Shown one piece after another: positions 39,339 to 41,651 of a stretch of DNA of 41,651 bases. The stretch covers positions 1 through 41,651 of the forward strand of contig SVLG01000007.1 of the NCBI GenBank assembly GCA_015068055.1, written 5' to 3'. Origin of the DNA: Oscillospiraceae bacterium (GTDB taxonomy: Bacteria > Bacillota_A > Clostridia > Oscillospirales > Oscillospiraceae). The translations under genes and the position numbers were made by a program. The stretch's first letter is position 1; every line of letters starts with the position of its first letter. The notes below the pieces were generated by a model. The model worked only from the letters and a program-made list of their open reading frames with translations, did not search any database and was not told where the DNA came from.

Positions 39339-39364
39339 CGGAAACGTTACCGGTATCGTTGCCG
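39339..39364. promoter_or_regulatory. Operator-like palindrome for the LacI-family regulator
   Basis: A 26-bp imperfect palindrome, 22 of 26 positions symmetric, centred on ACCGGT, with core ACGTTACCGGTATCGT. The central CG and the GTTACC-type half-site resemble LacI/GntR-family operators. Placed just after the predicted transcription start, it fits autorepression. Confidence 0.6.
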
Positions 39365-39393
39365 ACGTGTTTCGCCAGCGGGGTGAAAGAAAA

Positions 39394-40431
39394 ATGACGA
39401 TAAAAGATATAGCCAGAGAATGTGGTGTTTCGGTCAGTACGGTTTCCCGTGTGCTGAATGAACGCCCGGATGTGTCTCCTGCTGTTCGCGAAAAGGTTCT
39501 TACGGCTATGGCCGCAGGAAATTACATACCCAACAACTCCGCCCGCGATCTGGTGCGTACCCGTTCCGATAACATCGGTCTTGTGGTTCGCGGTGCGGGC
39601 AACCCCTTCTACGTAGGCATCGTCCGTGCCATTGAGCGCCGGATCAACGCCGCCGGCTTCACCATGGTTATGCAGCAGATCGGCAGCAGCGACGATGAGG
39701 TGAAGTGCGGCGCTATGATGGAGCGGGACAAGAAGCTCCGCGGTCTCATCTTTCTGGGTGGCCGCAGCGACTACACAGAGTCGGAACTGGCCTCTTTGAA
39801 CATTCCCTTTGTCTGCTGCACCTATGACAACACCTTTGGCACCCTGCCCGAGGACAGCTACTCCTCCGTGAGCATCGATGACCGGGCCGCCGCCCACAGT
39901 GCCGTGACGCATCTTTGCCGACTGGGCCATCGGCGCATCGCCGCCCTGATCTCCGACCGCTGCGACCGTTCCATCAGTGAGCTGCGCTATCTGGGTTATA
40001 TGGAAGCACTGATGGATCAGGGCATCGTTGCGGATGAACGGCTGCTTGCCAGTGCCCACTCCTTTGAGATGGACGCGGCCTATGACGCCACGCTGGAGCT
40101 GATCGATTCCGGCGCGGACTTTTCCGCCCTCTTTGTGATCTCCGACGCCATGGCCATGGCCGCCATCAAGGCTCTGACCCAGCGGGGCAAGCGGGTGCCG
40201 GAGGATTGCTCCGTCATCGCCATCGACGGCATCGAGTTTTCCGAGTATCTTTGCCCCACGCTTACCACCCTCTGTCAGCCGATGGGGGATTTGGGAGAAG
40301 AAAGCGTCTGTATCCTTTTGGACGTGATTGAGGGGCGCAGCGCTCCCCGGCATCTGAAGTTGCTCACCTCCCTTCGTGAGGGTGGCTCGGTGCGCGATCA
40401 ATACTTGATTTTCCCGGATGCAAATCCGTGA
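39394..40431 (+). CDS. LacI-family transcriptional regulator
   Basis: A 345-aa repressor. N-terminal HTH MTIKDIARECGVSVSTVSRV with the hinge helix through residue 60, then a periplasmic-binding-protein-like ligand domain: NIGLVVRGAGNPFYVGIVRAIERRI, RRIAALISD, ALFVISDAMAMAAIKAL, and the C-terminal TTLCQPMGDLGEESVCILLDVIEG. I use the ATG at 39394 after GGGTGAAAG; upstream in-frame codons belong to the leader and operator. It lies 32 bases before a sugar-type ABC binding protein gene, which it probably controls along with itself. Effector unknown. Confidence 0.92.
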   Translation: MTIKDIARECGVSVSTVSRVLNERPDVSPAVREKVLTAMAAGNYIPNNSARDLVRTRSDNIGLVVRGAGNPFYVGIVRAIERRINAAGFTMVMQQIGSSDDEVKCGAMMERDKKLRGLIFLGGRSDYTESELASLNIPFVCCTYDNTFGTLPEDSYSSVSIDDRAAAHSAVTHLCRLGHRRIAALISDRCDRSISELRYLGYMEALMDQGIVADERLLASAHSFEMDAAYDATLELIDSGADFSALFVISDAMAMAAIKALTQRGKRVPEDCSVIAIDGIEFSEYLCPTLTTLCQPMGDLGEESVCILLDVIEGRSAPRHLKLLTSLREGGSVRDQYLIFPDANP

Positions 40432-40463
40432 AAAATAAAAAATTTATCAGGAGATGTGAAAAC

Positions 40464-41651
40464 ATGAAGAAGATCCTTGCTCTCATGCTCGCTCTCTGCA
40501 TGGTCCTGAGCCTCTGCGCCTGCGGCGCCGAGAAGGCTGAGGAGCCCGCTGCTGAAGAGCCCGCCGCCGAGGCTCCCGCTGAGGAAGCCCCTGCTGAAGA
40601 AGTGGAAGAGGAAGTTGAAGAGGCCGAAGGCCGCGTCTACTACCTCAACTTCAAGCCCGAAGCTGACGAAGCCTGGCAGAAGCTGGCCGCCACCTACGAG
40701 GAGATGACCGGCGTGCCCGTGACCGTCGTCACCGCTGCTTCCGGCACCTACGAAGAGACTCTCGTCGCTGAGATGGATAAGAGCGAAGCTCCCACCATGT
40801 TCCAGTGCAACGAGGGCGGCATGGCCACCTGGGGCGAGTACTGCTACGACCTGAGCGACACCGCCGTTTTCAACGAGCTGGCCAACAAGGACTACGCTCT
40901 CAAGAACGCTGACGGCGAAGTCATCTCCATGGGCTACTGCCTGGAGACCTTCGGCATCATCACCAACGTGACCCTGCTGGCCGAGGCTGGCTACACCCTC
41001 GAGGACATCACCAACTTCGAGACCCTGAAGGCTGTCGCCGAGGACATCCACGCCCGCGCCGACGAGCTGGGCTTCGACGCCTTCTCCTCCGCCGGTCTGG
41101 AGTCCAGCTCCAACTGGCGTTTCTCCGGCCACCTGAGCAACATGCCCCTGTTCTACGAGTTCCGCGATAACAACATCGCCGGCAAGCCCGCCACCATCGA
41201 GGGCAGCTACCTGGAAAACTACAAGAACATCTGGGATCTCTACACCAGCTGCTCCGCCGTTACCGGCGCTGACCTCCTGACCGCCACCATGGACATGTCC
41301 ATCGGCGAGTTCAAGGAAGGCAAGGCCGTCTTCTTCCAGAACGGCACCTGGGAGTACGCTAACCTGCTCGCTGCCGGTCTCACCGACGACGATCTGGCTA
41401 TGATCCCCATCTACTGCGGCGTTGAGGGCGAAGAGAACTCCGGCCTCTGCACCGGCACCGAGAACTACTGGTCCGTCAACAACGAGGCTTCCGAGGAAGA
41501 CATCCAGGCCACTCTGGACTTCATGTACTGGGTCGTCACCAGCGAGGAAGGCACCACCATGATGGCCGAGCAGTTCGGTCCCTGCCCCTTCAAGAGCTCT
41601 AAGGAGAGCACCAACCTCTTTGCCAACCAGGCCAACGAGTACGTGGCCGCC
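40464..41651 (+). CDS. ABC transporter substrate-binding lipoprotein (carbohydrate type), 3' end missing
   Basis: 396 codons are visible; the gene runs off the right edge. The signal peptide MKKILALMLALCMVLSLCAC ends at lipidated Cys20, followed by a very acidic Glu/Ala/Pro linker (about 22-52). The family-1 solute-binding fold follows: VYYLNFKPEADEAWQKLAATYEEMTGVPVTVVTA, APTMFQCNEGG, and later FKEGKAVFFQNGTWEYANL, the region that usually contacts sugar. AGGAGATG precedes the ATG. Its position behind a LacI-family regulator suggests sugar or oligosaccharide uptake, with the permease genes expected beyond the window. Codon choice is strongly biased to C-ending codons, as in highly expressed genes such as dctP. 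Confidence 0.85.
   Translation, partial: MKKILALMLALCMVLSLCACGAEKAEEPAAEEPAAEAPAEEAPAEEVEEEVEEAEGRVYYLNFKPEADEAWQKLAATYEEMTGVPVTVVTAASGTYEETLVAEMDKSEAPTMFQCNEGGMATWGEYCYDLSDTAVFNELANKDYALKNADGEVISMGYCLETFGIITNVTLLAEAGYTLEDITNFETLKAVAEDIHARADELGFDAFSSAGLESSSNWRFSGHLSNMPLFYEFRDNNIAGKPATIEGSYLENYKNIWDLYTSCSAVTGADLLTATMDMSIGEFKEGKAVFFQNGTWEYANLLAAGLTDDDLAMIPIYCGVEGEENSGLCTGTENYWSVNNEASEEDIQATLDFMYWVVTSEEGTTMMAEQFGPCPFKSSKESTNLFANQANEYVAA

Overview
The window looks like a chromosomal segment of a GC-rich (roughly 60% G+C) anaerobic gut member of the Bacillota, most likely Oscillospiraceae or a close relative. The evidence is the Gram-positive division genes sepF and divIVA next to hfq, DUF951, DegV, an acyl-ACP thioesterase, an A-type flavo-diiron protein, a TRAP transporter and a lar (nickel-pincer cofactor) operon. 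Shine-Dalgarno sites are strong and promoters follow the TTGACA-N17-TATAAT pattern. No rRNA, tRNA, CRISPR array or complete insertion sequence is visible. The species call is inference.

Layout. 1-2768 (minus): hfq, a HlyD-like membrane protein, yggS, sepF and the start of divIVA. 3027-5049 (plus): DegV and a flavo-diiron protein. 5089-6992: a divergent acyl-ACP thioesterase / threonine aldolase pair. 7027-8519 (minus): a lipoprotein and a cytidylate-kinase-like protein. 8613-8716: an orphan promoter-terminator unit, probably a small RNA. 8862-9668: proC. 9725-14513: a MacB-type ABC system with two adaptors. 14567-19476 (minus): murA, a WalJ-like hydrolase, rlmH, a phosphoglucomutase and a cyclophilin lipoprotein. 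19578-20479: a Nudix hydrolase and a small unknown gene.

20470-26940 is the most interesting part. A FliB-like cysteine protein is coupled to a stand-alone CARF plus PD-(D/E)xK nuclease of the Card1/Can2 (DUF1887) type, with no CRISPR locus in view. An intact tyrosine recombinase follows. Nine bases after its stop codon lies the first of two 28-bp dif-like sites (11-6-11) in inverted orientation. They enclose 256 bp holding a strong bidirectional terminator and a near-consensus promoter that points AWAY from the TRAP operon dctP-dctQ-dctM just beyond the second site. Inversion would turn the promoter onto the TRAP operon, so I read this as an undescribed phase-variable switch captured in the OFF state.

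26941-27427 carries a 29-bp inverted repeat around a decayed, inverted lipoprotein signal sequence very like the start of dctP. 27428-30523: a type III CoA-transferase, then (minus) a metal-dependent cyclase and mtnA. 30652-33881: a DUF134-NifX fusion and a copper P-type ATPase fused to a CopZ-like domain. Both fusions keep an internal ribosome binding site. 33888-34482 is gene-free and packed with palindromes (MITE-like). 34827-36116: rarA. 36352-39217: DUF951, larE, larB, larC. 39394 to the end: a LacI-family regulator with a likely self-operator, followed by a truncated ABC substrate-binding lipoprotein.
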